DNA from: Rhodobacter sp. NTK016B
Lineage (GTDB): Bacteria > Pseudomonadota > Alphaproteobacteria > Rhodobacterales > Rhodobacteraceae
Length of the DNA: 64,000 nucleotides
Assembly: GCF_017303295.1 (NCBI RefSeq)
Contig: NZ_JAFKOK010000005.1
Span: 124,001 to 188,000, forward strand
Direction of reading: 5' to 3'
Shown here: positions 1 to 7,867 of the stretch, piece by piece
Layout: the number at the start of each line of letters is the position of its first letter
Position numbering within the stretch: position 1 is the stretch's first letter
Notes under the pieces: model-generated
The model's database searches: none
Seen by the model: only the letters and a program-made list of their open reading frames with translations
Told to the model about the DNA's origin: nothing
Position numbers and translations under genes: made by a program

Positions 1-1
1 G

Positions 2-550
2 GAAGCGATGACGCCGGGCGATTACGCGCGGGGCGGCGCGGGCCTGCGAATCTATTGGGGCTGGTTCGACAGCCCGTTCGGCGCGGCGCTTGTGATGGGG
101 ACGGACAAGGGGCTGTGCGGCATGGGCTTTGCCGCCGAGATGGGGGCCGAGGCCGCCTTTGCCGATCTGGTGCGCCGCTGGCCCAAGGCCGATTACGTCG
201 AGGACCCGATGCGGCTGAAGCCTTGGGTGGATACGGCCTTCGGCCATGAGGGCGGGCTGCGCGAGACGCCGCTCTATCTGATCGGCGCGCCGTTCCAGAT
301 CAAGGTCTGGGAGGCGCTGCTGACCATCCCGTCGGGGCATGTGACCACCTATTCCGAGATCGCCCGCGCGATCGGCAGCCCCAAGGCAAACCGGGCGGTG
401 GGCGCGGCGGTGGGGCGCAACCCGATCAGCTGGCTCATCCCGTGCCACCGCGCGATTGCCAAATCCGGCGCGCTGACGGGCTATCACTGGGGGCTGCCGG
501 TGAAGCGGGCGATGCTGGCCTGGGAGGCCGCGCGCGAGGACGCGGCGTGA
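2..550 (+). CDS. methylated-DNA--protein-cysteine methyltransferase, 5' partial
   Basis: Suicide DNA repair protein that transfers alkyl groups from O6-alkylguanine (and O4-alkylthymine) onto its own cysteine. The catalytic motif IPCHRAI is plain, with Cys about residue 146 counted from the ATG at position 8, and the helix-turn-helix/Asn-hinge region (TTYSEIARAIG, then NRAVGAAVGRNP) sits before it as in the family. The frame stays open to the window edge. The residues EAMTPGDYARGG just upstream of and across the ATG resemble the linker after an AraC-type DNA-binding domain in Ada-like two-domain proteins, so the true protein probably begins outside the window and carries an N-terminal AraC domain (inference). 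A stand-alone Ogt starting at position 8 remains possible. Confidence 0.9.
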   Translation, partial: EAMTPGDYARGGAGLRIYWGWFDSPFGAALVMGTDKGLCGMGFAAEMGAEAAFADLVRRWPKADYVEDPMRLKPWVDTAFGHEGGLRETPLYLIGAPFQIKVWEALLTIPSGHVTTYSEIARAIGSPKANRAVGAAVGRNPISWLIPCHRAIAKSGALTGYHWGLPVKRAMLAWEAAREDAA

Positions 551-701
551 CGGGTCGCAGCACGGGCTGCAACACGGGCAGCAATCCGCCGATCAATCGA
601 TCGTGACGCGCGGTCCGCAACATGGCCACTGTGCGCGCCGCACGGCATTGGCTAATCTGCGCTCCGACAGTTTTGTCCCCAAGGACTTAAAGGAGATTTC
701 C

Positions 702-1328
702 ATGACCGCAACGAAGGCGATGGCGGCGATGACCGCTCTGGCTCTGATGGCTGCCTGCACCACCTCGACCGGCGATCCCTATCGCACCGGCACCGGCGCG
801 CTGACCGGCGCGGCCGTGGGTGGCCTGCTGGGTTCGATGGTCGGGGATCGTGGCGACGCGGCGATCGGTGCCGGGATCGGCGCCATCGCGGGCGGCATGA
901 TCGGCGCGCATATGGACCGGCAGGCGGCAGAGCTGCAGGCTTCGCTGGGCTCGAACGCGCAGGTCGTGAATACCGGTCAGGAAATCGTCGTGACGATGTC
1001 GCAGGATATCCTGTTCGCCACCGACAGCTCGGCCGTCCGTCCGGATCTGCAGGCGAACCTGCGGGCCGTGGCGCAAAACATCAACAGCTACCCGCTGAGC
1101 GTGCTGTTCGTCACGGGCCACACCGATTCGACCGGCTCGGACGCGTATAACCAGACGCTGTCGCTGCGCCGCGCCGATGCGGTGGCCGGTGTGCTGATCT
1201 CGTCCGGGGTGCCTGCGCAGCGCGTTCAGACCCGTGGCATGGGCGAAAGCCAGCCGGTGGCCTCGAACGAGACCGCGGCAGGCCGCGCGCAGAACCGCCG
1301 CGTGGTGCTGACGATCCGTCCGAACTGA
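702..1328 (+). CDS. OmpA-family outer membrane lipoprotein
   Basis: 208-residue envelope protein. A short signal peptide ends in a lipobox (LALMAAC), so the mature protein should be anchored by a lipidated cysteine. A glycine-rich segment (about residues 25-70, GALTGAAVGGLLGSMVGD and repeats of GAGIGAIAGG) resembles the Gly-zipper seen in similar lipoproteins. The C-terminal half is an OmpA peptidoglycan-binding domain: FATDSSAVRPD, TGHTDSTGSD and LSLRRADAVAGVL, ending QNRRVVLTI. The ATG at 702 is chosen over in-frame codons from 603 because AGGAGA lies just upstream and the signal peptide begins there. It probably ties the outer membrane to the cell wall. A GC-rich stem-loop follows the stop codon. 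Confidence 0.9.
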   Translation: MTATKAMAAMTALALMAACTTSTGDPYRTGTGALTGAAVGGLLGSMVGDRGDAAIGAGIGAIAGGMIGAHMDRQAAELQASLGSNAQVVNTGQEIVVTMSQDILFATDSSAVRPDLQANLRAVAQNINSYPLSVLFVTGHTDSTGSDAYNQTLSLRRADAVAGVLISSGVPAQRVQTRGMGESQPVASNETAAGRAQNRRVVLTIRPN

Positions 1329-1363
1329 TCTGCCCGCGCAGAACCTGCGCTATCTTGTTTCGG

Positions 1364-1387
1364 GGGCCGGACCGCGTTGTCCGGCCC
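1364..1387 (+). terminator. stem-loop after OmpA-like gene
   Basis: GGGCCGGAC (1364-1372) pairs with GTCCGGCCC (1379-1387) over a 6-nt loop. It is followed by an A/T-rich stretch, not a clean T run, so it is a probable but not canonical intrinsic terminator. Confidence 0.55.
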
Positions 1388-1470
1388 TCAATTATTCTGT
1401 CCGGTTTTCTGCGCAGCCAGTTGCCCGGCGGCGGGGGCGGTCATATCTTTTGACCAATCAGGGGGGAAAG

Positions 1471-2241
1471 ATGCCGTTTCAGCCGGTCCAACAAGAAAAA
1501 CTCTCGCACGGGGTCGTTCGCCAGATCGAGCTTCTGATCCTGCGCGGCTTGCTGCGTCCGGGCGAGCGTCTGCCGTCCGAGCGCGAACTGGCCGAGCGGA
1601 TGGGCGTGAGCCGCCCGTCGCTGCGCGAAGCGATTGCCGATCTGCAAGAGCGCGGGCTGCTGGTCAGCCGCGCGGGGTCGGGCGTGTTCGTCGCGGATAT
1701 GCTGGGCTCGGCCTTTTCGGACGCGCTGATCAAGCTGTTCGCGTCGCATGAAGAGGCGGTGGTCGATTACGTCAGCTTCCGGCGGGACCTCGAAGGCATG
1801 TGCGCCGACCGCGCAGCGCGGTTCGGCTCGGACACCGACCTGAAGGTCATTGACACCGTGTTCCGAAAGATGGAAGCCGCGCATCTGAAGCGTAACCCGT
1901 CCGACGAGGCCGAGCTCGACGCGGAATTCCACCTCGCCATCATCGAGGCAAGCCACAACATCATCATGCTGCACACGATGCGGGTGATGTTCGACTTGCT
2001 GAAGGCCGGCGTTTTCTACAACCGCCAGCAGATGTTCCGCCAGCGTTCGACGCGGGATCTTCTGCTCGAGCAGCACAGGGCGATCAATGCGGCGATTCAG
2101 GCGCGCGATCCTCAGGCCGCCCGGCTTGCCGCCGAGGCGCATATGAACAAGGTCGAGCAGACGCTCGGCGAATTGCGGCGCGCAGATCGCAACGAAGATG
2201 TCGCGCGGCTGCGGTACCAACACGAACTGGCGCGGGAGTAA
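1471..2241 (+). CDS. GntR-family (FadR/FCD subfamily) transcriptional regulator
   Basis: 256-residue DNA-binding regulator. The N-terminal winged helix (about residues 10-75) contains GERLPSERELAERMGVS and LREAIADLQERGLL, the GntR signature. The C-terminal all-helical FCD ligand domain (about 90-240) has the expected metal/ligand histidines and acids in EFHLAIIEASHN and LLLEQHRAI. FCD regulators usually sense organic acids such as pyruvate, lactate or sugar acids, and this one is close in style to PdhR/LldR, but no catabolic operon is adjacent, so the effector and target are unknown. ATG 1471 is preferred to TTG 1450 because a GGGGGGAAAG purine tract directly precedes it. Confidence 0.88.
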   Translation: MPFQPVQQEKLSHGVVRQIELLILRGLLRPGERLPSERELAERMGVSRPSLREAIADLQERGLLVSRAGSGVFVADMLGSAFSDALIKLFASHEEAVVDYVSFRRDLEGMCADRAARFGSDTDLKVIDTVFRKMEAAHLKRNPSDEAELDAEFHLAIIEASHNIIMLHTMRVMFDLLKAGVFYNRQQMFRQRSTRDLLLEQHRAINAAIQARDPQAARLAAEAHMNKVEQTLGELRRADRNEDVARLRYQHELARE

Positions 2242-2249
2242 GCGACCAA

Positions 2250-2414
2250 ATGCCCGATTACAGCAAATCCGGGGGCCGTGGCGCCTCGGGGAAACATCCG
2301 CGCAACAAGACGGTGAACGAGCATCCGAAAGGGAAGCTGGGCGGCGATGCCGACAAGACGGCGCTGATCGAACGGATGAAGAAGGCGGCTGAGAAAAACC
2401 AGCAGGCCGATTGA
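2250..2414 (+). CDS. small basic hypothetical protein
   Basis: A 54-residue open frame starting 8 bases after the GntR stop codon. It is hydrophilic and rich in Lys, Gly and Asp (SKSGGRGASGKHPRNK near the start, ALIERMKKAAEKN near the end), with no signal peptide or membrane segment; the last third could form a helix. It is not a family I recognise. It lies between the regulator and the ccrM terminator and may be cotranscribed with the regulator. Codon use matches neighbouring genes, which supports it being real, but length and low complexity leave doubt. Confidence 0.55.
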   Translation: MPDYSKSGGRGASGKHPRNKTVNEHPKGKLGGDADKTALIERMKKAAEKNQQAD

Positions 2415-2464
2415 AACGGACACGCCGGAATCGCTTGACCGACCCGGCGTTGCGCTATCTGATG

Positions 2465-2494
2465 AAAAAAAGCCCCCGCCACGAAGGACGGGGG
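2465..2494 (-). terminator. intrinsic terminator of ccrM
   Basis: Read on the minus strand, CCCCCG and CGGGGG (2489-2494 and 2473-2478) close a 10-nt loop and are followed, after one C, by seven T residues (2471-2465). It lies 52 bases beyond the ccrM stop codon. Confidence 0.8.
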
Positions 2495-2546
2495 AAAGTG
2501 GCGTCCATGCTCACAAGCACGGACGCTGGCGGTAAACTGTATTGCG

Positions 2547-3707
<1,161 letters not shown>

Positions 3708-3714
3708 TTAAGAT

Positions 3715-3753
3715 GATTCAAGTTGGAGTCCGCGTCAATTCCCTTTCTGAATC
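3715..3753. promoter_or_regulatory. cluster of three GANTC methylation sites upstream of ccrM
   Basis: GATTC at 3715-3719, GAGTC at 3726-3730 and GAATC at 3749-3753 all fit GANTC, within 39 bases of the rnhB-ccrM gap. Random expectation is about one per 256 bases. In Caulobacter the ccrM promoter contains GANTC sites that make its transcription depend on methylation state; the same role here is an inference. Confidence 0.6.
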
Positions 3754-3772
3754 AGTCCCTTATTTTGCGTTC

Positions 3773-4405
3773 TTAACACAACATCTTGCGCACGGGGGCG
3801 AAGGAGCGCCTATGATGGGGGGTAATCCCCCTCTCTTGCAGAGCCTTCAGGTGCGCGGGCGAGGGGTAGCCCGCGTTCTTTTCCCAGCCATATCCGGGGT
3901 TTGCGAGCGAAAGTTCACGCATTATTTCGTCACGCTCTACCTTGGCCAGGATCGAGGCTGCGGCAATCGACAGGCTGCGGCTGTCGCCCTTGACGATGCA
4001 TTGCGCGGGGATGGTCAGGTCGCGCGGCAGGCGGTTGCCGTCGATCAGCGCATGGGTCGCGGCGGGGGCCAGCGCGGCCAGCGCGCGCACCATCGCCAGA
4101 TGGCTGGCCTGCAGGATATTGAGGGTGTCAATTTCGTCGACACTGGCATGGGCGACGGCCCAGGCGACGGCGCTGTCGCGGATCTCTTGCGCGAGCCGCA
4201 GGCGGGCGGGTTCACGCAGGCGCTTTGAATCGTCGATCCCATCGGGAATGCGCGCGGGGTCAAGGATCACCGCCGCCGCCGTCACCGGCCCTGCAAGCGG
4301 GCCGCGCCCGACCTCGTCGACGCCGGCCACCAAGGGCACGCCAAGCGCGGTTTCAAGCGACAGGTCGGGAAGCGGGCGGTCGGGTTTGGGATGGATCTTG
4401 GGCAT
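3773..4405 (-). CDS. rnhB: ribonuclease HII
   Basis: 210-residue nuclease that cuts the RNA strand of RNA-DNA hybrids, including single ribonucleotides embedded in DNA. The metal-binding acids are visible: [14 protein letters not shown] near the N-terminus gives the first Asp-Glu pair and the GR-G basic motif, DSKRL follows, then HALIDGN and the late Asp in KVERDEIM. Length is normal for bacterial RnhB. ATG 4405 (MPKIHPKP) is used; the open frame extends upstream to 4537 but that part looks unlike the family and runs across the terminator hairpin of the neighbouring gene. ccrM follows 114 bases downstream on the same strand. Confidence 0.93.
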   Translation of the reverse strand: MPKIHPKPDRPLPDLSLETALGVPLVAGVDEVGRGPLAGPVTAAAVILDPARIPDGIDDSKRLREPARLRLAQEIRDSAVAWAVAHASVDEIDTLNILQASHLAMVRALAALAPAATHALIDGNRLPRDLTIPAQCIVKGDSRSLSIAAASILAKVERDEIMRELSLANPGYGWEKNAGYPSPAHLKALQERGITPHHRRSFAPVRKMLC

Positions 4406-4461
4406 GGGCCGAGAAACCACGCCACAGGGGTTCAGGCAAGCCACAGGACCGTGCGATAGGC

Positions 4462-4489
4462 AAAAGGGGCGGGCCCGAAGGCCCGCCCC
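4462..4489 (-). terminator. intrinsic terminator of the Cys-repeat exported protein gene
   Basis: GGGGCGGGCC (4466-4475) pairs with GGCCCGCCCC (4480-4489) over a CGAA tetraloop (TTCG on the minus strand); on the minus strand TTTT follows. It separates the upstream gene from rnhB. Confidence 0.75.
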
Positions 4490-4583
4490 CTGTCCGGGTT
4501 TCCCCGGCTCACGCATCCCGATCGCCTTGCCGTTCAAAAGGGCTTGCTATCAAAAGGCTTGGCGCGGCGACCGGGACGGTGAC

Positions 4584-5291
4584 TCAGTAGCCCGACTGCC
4601 GCAGGCAGGTGGCGTTATAGATTCGGTCGCCATTGGTCGCGGTGACGCGGCAACGGCCCGGCAGGTTGTGATAGCCCGCATTGCGCAGGCAATGCGCCCA
4701 ATAGCCCTGCACGCTGCGTCCGTTCTGGCGATAGGACATCAGGCAGCGGTTGGGCATGTCACCCCGCACCCGGGGCTGGCCATAGTGTTGCGGAGGCGAG
4801 ACGCGCGGCGGCTGGGCCTGAATCGGGGGCGAATAGGGCTGATGGCGCGGCGGCGAGTAATAGCCGCCCTGACCGCGATAGCCGGCCTCGTACAGGCATT
4901 CGGCGATATAGCCGCGCCGCGTGTGACCGCCCCGCAGCCGGAACTCATAGCTGCAGCGGCTGGGAAGGCCCTGATACCCCGCGCGGCGCAGGCAGCGGGC
5001 GTTGTAGGATTGCACGTTGCGATGGTTGACGCGAATGGTTTCCAGACAGGAATTCGGCAGCGCCCAGCGGCCGTAATATTGCGGCGTGTGGTTGTCGTCG
5101 ATCGCGTTGACGATGGCGCCGATGACGATGGCCCCGGCCAGAAAGCGCAGGATGTCTTCGGCATCGGCTTTGGCCGGGCGCGCGGTGGCGCCGAGACCGG
5201 CAAGAATAACGGCGAGGGCGGCCACCAGCATCGTCACCCGATGCGGCAAGGCGCGCATCCCGACGGCGGGAGTGCGGGAGAGGGATGTCAT
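4584..5291 (-). CDS. exported protein with four Cys-paired repeats
   Basis: 235 residues with an N-terminal hydrophobic segment (about 19-36, MLVAALAVILAGLG) and a likely signal cleavage near AKA-D at 43, so probably periplasmic or membrane-attached; a second hydrophobic stretch (FLAGAIVIGAIVNAI, 50-64) follows. From residue 78 it holds four copies of a unit of about 29 residues, LPxxC ... R ... Y ... CLRxAGY, at about 78-106, 109-138, 179-207 and 210-235. The pairs are separated by a Pro/Tyr/Gln-rich linker (142-176). Eight spaced cysteines suggest one disulfide per repeat. ATG 5291 (MTSLSRTP) is chosen over an upstream frame. I do not recognise a named family; function unknown. Confidence 0.75.
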   Translation of the reverse strand: MTSLSRTPAVGMRALPHRVTMLVAALAVILAGLGATARPAKADAEDILRFLAGAIVIGAIVNAIDDNHTPQYYGRWALPNSCLETIRVNHRNVQSYNARCLRRAGYQGLPSRCSYEFRLRGGHTRRGYIAECLYEAGYRGQGGYYSPPRHQPYSPPIQAQPPRVSPPQHYGQPRVRGDMPNRCLMSYRQNGRSVQGYWAHCLRNAGYHNLPGRCRVTATNGDRIYNATCLRQSGY

Positions 5292-5428
5292 GACAAGACC
5301 TTTCAGAATGTCGGTTACGCGGAATGTCGGTGGCACTGGGCGCCGCGGCATCGGGTCTGAGACCCCTGATGCACGCGGCGCGCGTGTTGACCGTCATGTC
5401 TTCAGCCTGCGCAAGCCGTGCCTGAGAG

Positions 5429-5494
5429 GCAATATCGGGGGGTGGTTATCGGATAACCTCGGCGAAAAAGCGCCCCGCAGGGGGTCGATATTGC
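5429..5494. repeat. 66-nt nested palindrome (possible structured leader or cruciform)
   Basis: Outer arms GCAATATCG (5429-5437) and CGATATTGC (5486-5494) are perfect complements. Inside lie GGTTATC/GATAACC (5444-5450 and 5452-5458, one-base centre) and CCCC-GCA-GGGG (5473-5483). The three stems would make a three-way junction in RNA. It ends 61 bases before the start codon at 5556. Confidence 0.5.
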
Positions 5495-5555
5495 ATAGCG
5501 GGGCCGGGTTGCGCATGGTCGGCAGGTATCCGCCCTACGAAAGCCCGAGATCGCC

Positions 5556-5846
5556 ATGACCTTCCGTTCCATGATTCTCACCGCCGCCACGCTCACGGCG
5601 CTTGCAGCGCCCGCGCATGCCGCCTGCTATGCCGAGTACCGGGCGCAGCGGCAGAATCCCGTCCAGCTTGCCTTTGGCGTGGCCGAGATCCGCGGCGGGG
5701 CCTGCAATGCGCAAGCCGCCGCCAATTATCTGCGCAACGCGCTGGGCCGCTCTGGCTGGACCTTGTCGAATATTGTGTCCACAGTTAACTCGAACGCCGC
5801 ACCGGGAAATTCGGGTTATACGAATGGCCATTATCTCCGCTTCTGA
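5556..5846 (+). CDS. small exported protein, unknown function
   Basis: 96 residues with a clear Sec signal peptide (MTFRSMILTAATLTALAAP, cleavage near AHA-A at 22-23). The mature part of about 73 residues has two cysteines (CYAEYRAQ and GGACNAQAA) that could form a disulfide and a Trp in GRSGWTLSNIVS. Similar short exported proteins with this Cys and GWTL pattern occur in Rhodobacteraceae as far as I recall, without an assigned role. Its stop codon lies inside the following gene (23-base overlap), which implies translational coupling with the membrane winged-helix protein. Confidence 0.75.
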   Translation: MTFRSMILTAATLTALAAPAHAACYAEYRAQRQNPVQLAFGVAEIRGGACNAQAAANYLRNALGRSGWTLSNIVSTVNSNAAPGNSGYTNGHYLRF

Positions 5847-6528
5847 AACCAGCCTGACGCGCGCGGGTTCGCGCGCGATCGTTCTGGGGATCGCTGCCAT
5901 CGTGCTGATTCTGGCGCTGGCAGCGGTTCTTTTGTTCATCAATCTGCCCGACACGAACGAATTCAACGCGCGTGTCCTGCAGATCTTCAACGACAATGCC
6001 GATCTGACCGGCAATGCCGAGCTGCGGCTGCTTGAGATCCTTGCGCAATCGGGGACGACCTTTACCGAGGTGCTGGTCAGTTACCGGGGGGTGATCTTCG
6101 TGTTGATCGTGTTCGCCAGCCTGCTGCTCATCACCTCTCTGGTGCTGGTGCTGGTGCTGATCGGGCTCAACCGCAAACTGGCGCAGGTGCAGAAGACCGG
6201 GATTCAGGTCTCGACGCTGGTTATCAGCAGGGGCGAGCGCAAGGTCTATATCAACGATCTGGAATTCAACCTGACCGAGGCCGCGGTCGAAGCGCTGGCG
6301 GTGCTGGCCGAGGCGCGGATGGACGATGAGATGATGTCGGGCGCGCAGCTGGAATCGGTGATCTCGGGGCGCAGAGAGTCCGATTGCGAGGAAGCGGCGG
6401 GCGCCACGCGCATCAAGCGTCTGCGGGATTCGCTGGGCAACCAGATGGTGAGCGAGCTTCTGGTGCGCAACATTCCCCGGCAGGGCTATATGCTGGCCGT
6501 TGGAAAAGACGTGATCCGCATGATCTGA
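5824..6528 (+). CDS. two-TM protein with C-terminal winged-helix DNA-binding-like domain
   Basis: 234 residues. Hydrophobic helices lie at about 18-40 (VLGIAAIVLILALAAVLLFI) and 89-115 (GVIFVLIVFASLLLITSLVL), enclosing an acidic loop of about 48 residues that would face the periplasm. After the second helix comes a region resembling an OmpR/PhoB-type winged helix (about 133-226): a beta hairpin ISRGERKVYIND, helices around NLTEAAVEALAVLAEA, a possible recognition helix RIKRLRDSLG and a wing RNIPRQGYMLAV. This suggests a one-component regulator acting from the membrane, as in ToxR/CadC but with the DNA-binding domain at the opposite end. Start ATG 5824 overlaps the upstream small gene. Targets and signal are unknown; non-DNA-binding use of the domain is possible. 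Confidence 0.78.
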   Translation: MAIISASETSLTRAGSRAIVLGIAAIVLILALAAVLLFINLPDTNEFNARVLQIFNDNADLTGNAELRLLEILAQSGTTFTEVLVSYRGVIFVLIVFASLLLITSLVLVLVLIGLNRKLAQVQKTGIQVSTLVISRGERKVYINDLEFNLTEAAVEALAVLAEARMDDEMMSGAQLESVISGRRESDCEEAAGATRIKRLRDSLGNQMVSELLVRNIPRQGYMLAVGKDVIRMI

Positions 6529-6550
6529 GCGTAGCAGACGCGCGATGCGA

Positions 6551-6580
6551 AAAGGGCGGCCGGGGTTCCGGCCGCCCTTT
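6551..6580. terminator. bidirectional terminator
   Basis: AAAGGGCGGCCGG (6551-6563) pairs with CCGGCCGCCCTTT (6568-6580) over a 4-nt loop; T-rich or A-rich flanks serve both strands. It lies between the convergent winged-helix gene and the CoaBC-like gene. Confidence 0.85.
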
Positions 6581-6598
6581 CGTTTTGTGGGGGAGTGT

Positions 6599-7867
6599 TT
6601 ACTCGGCGGCGTTCAGCATCGCCGGGCTGTCGATCAGCCCTTCCAGATAATCCGAGATCGCGCGGGCGATGGCGCGCTTGTCATCGACCGGCGTCACGCC
6701 GTCCGATGTCACCATCAGCGCGCGCTGATCGGTGCCGCGCGTATCCTCGCCCCGCGTAGCGACGACCAGACCCGCGCGGTCCAGCCGTTTCGACGCGACG
6801 CGGACCAGCTCTTCTTCGGTCACGCCTTCGAGATACTTGAACGCGACCGTATGCATTCGCGTATCCGCGTTCATCGCAAGGTCGATCACCTTCTCGGTCG
6901 GTTCCAGATCCAGCGTCAGGCTGGACTGGCCCGAGGCGATCTTGCCGGTGACCGCCTGACGCGGACGGTAATCCGCCACCCCGGCCGAGAACACGCCCGC
7001 CCAGAGCCCCGATTTCACCCGCGCGACGACGGTATCGCGATACTCGTCAAAGGTGCGGGTCACGGTGATCGGCATCGGGGTCTTGGGCCGCCACGCGCCG
7101 TCGCCGAGGATCAGCTCGGTTTCGGCGCCGCGCCAGACCAGCTCTTCGGCCAATTGCGCGCCCAGACGGCCCCGAAAGCGGTTGACGATCCGGCGGACGC
7201 CGTCGATCGGAACCGGGGTCGGACCGGCGGTAACCATGATCCGGCGCCCCTGCAGCGGCGACTCGCTCAGCGCACGCCCCACGGCGATGCACAGGAACTC
7301 GGTCGAGGGCAGGTTGTGCTTGCCATAGGCGTCACGCGGCGCGATCAGCTGAACGCCCTGAGCCGCCAGCCTGCGCGCGTTGTCGACAAGCTGAGCGTTG
7401 TGCATGGTGCCATGCATCGTCGGCGCGACCAGCACCTTGGTGCGGCCCTGTTCCATCCGGCCCAGAGCCGAGATCAGCGTCGAGGTGACGACGGTGTCGC
7501 CGATCCCGTGCGCCATCTTGGCGATGGTCGAATGAGTTGCCGGGGCAACAAGGTAGGCATCAAAAGGCTGCTCGTCGCTGAGATGCTCGGCGCGCCAGGT
7601 CAGGCCGGTCACGACCGGACCCAGCGTGGCCCATTCCAGCGCCTCGCGCGCGACGTAGTTCAGCGCGTCCTCGCTGGCGAAAGCGGTGACGCTGGCCCCG
7701 TGCCGGCGCAGACCGCGCGCCAGTTCGGGGGTCTTCATCGCCGCGATGCCGCCGGTCACGAGCAGCGCGATGCGCTTGCCCGCCAGCCGGTCCGAGGCCC
7801 GTGGCACGTCGTGGTCGCCCATGGACGAGGGCGTCGGGGCGCCAAAGTCCCAGTCGTAGATGCTCAT
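6599..7867 (-). CDS. divergent CoaBC-like flavoprotein (PPC decarboxylase-like + PPC synthetase-like)
   Basis: 422 residues with the CoaBC two-domain order: an HFCD flavoprotein domain (about 28-195; VTGGIAAMK at 37-45, a candidate catalytic His95, APATHST at 108-114, PTMHGTMHN at 149-157) and a CoaB-like domain (about 207-410; VTAGPT, NRFRGRLG, SAGVADYRP, GKIAS). CoaBC makes 4'-phosphopantetheine from phosphopantothenate and cysteine. Differences from the usual enzyme are marked: the PxMN motif reads PTMH, the usual ACGxxGxGRM clamp is replaced by a segment around AYGKHNLPSTEF, and VAND near the end reads VATR. It overlaps the upstream transglutaminase-like gene by 4 bases (ATGA). It is either a variant CoaBC or a paralogue acting on another cysteine or peptide substrate; I favour the paralogue. 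Confidence 0.8.
   Translation of the reverse strand: MSIYDWDFGAPTPSSMGDHDVPRASDRLAGKRIALLVTGGIAAMKTPELARGLRRHGASVTAFASEDALNYVAREALEWATLGPVVTGLTWRAEHLSDEQPFDAYLVAPATHSTIAKMAHGIGDTVVTSTLISALGRMEQGRTKVLVAPTMHGTMHNAQLVDNARRLAAQGVQLIAPRDAYGKHNLPSTEFLCIAVGRALSESPLQGRRIMVTAGPTPVPIDGVRRIVNRFRGRLGAQLAEELVWRGAETELILGDGAWRPKTPMPITVTRTFDEYRDTVVARVKSGLWAGVFSAGVADYRPRQAVTGKIASGQSSLTLDLEPTEKVIDLAMNADTRMHTVAFKYLEGVTEEELVRVASKRLDRAGLVVATRGEDTRGTDQRALMVTSDGVTPVDDKRAIARAISDYLEGLIDSPAMLNAAE

Noticed and set aside
3708-3776. Possible CtrA box (TTAA-N7-TTAA) at the ccrM promoter
   Set aside because: TTAA occurs at 3708-3711 and 3773-3776, but no second half lies 7 bases from either.
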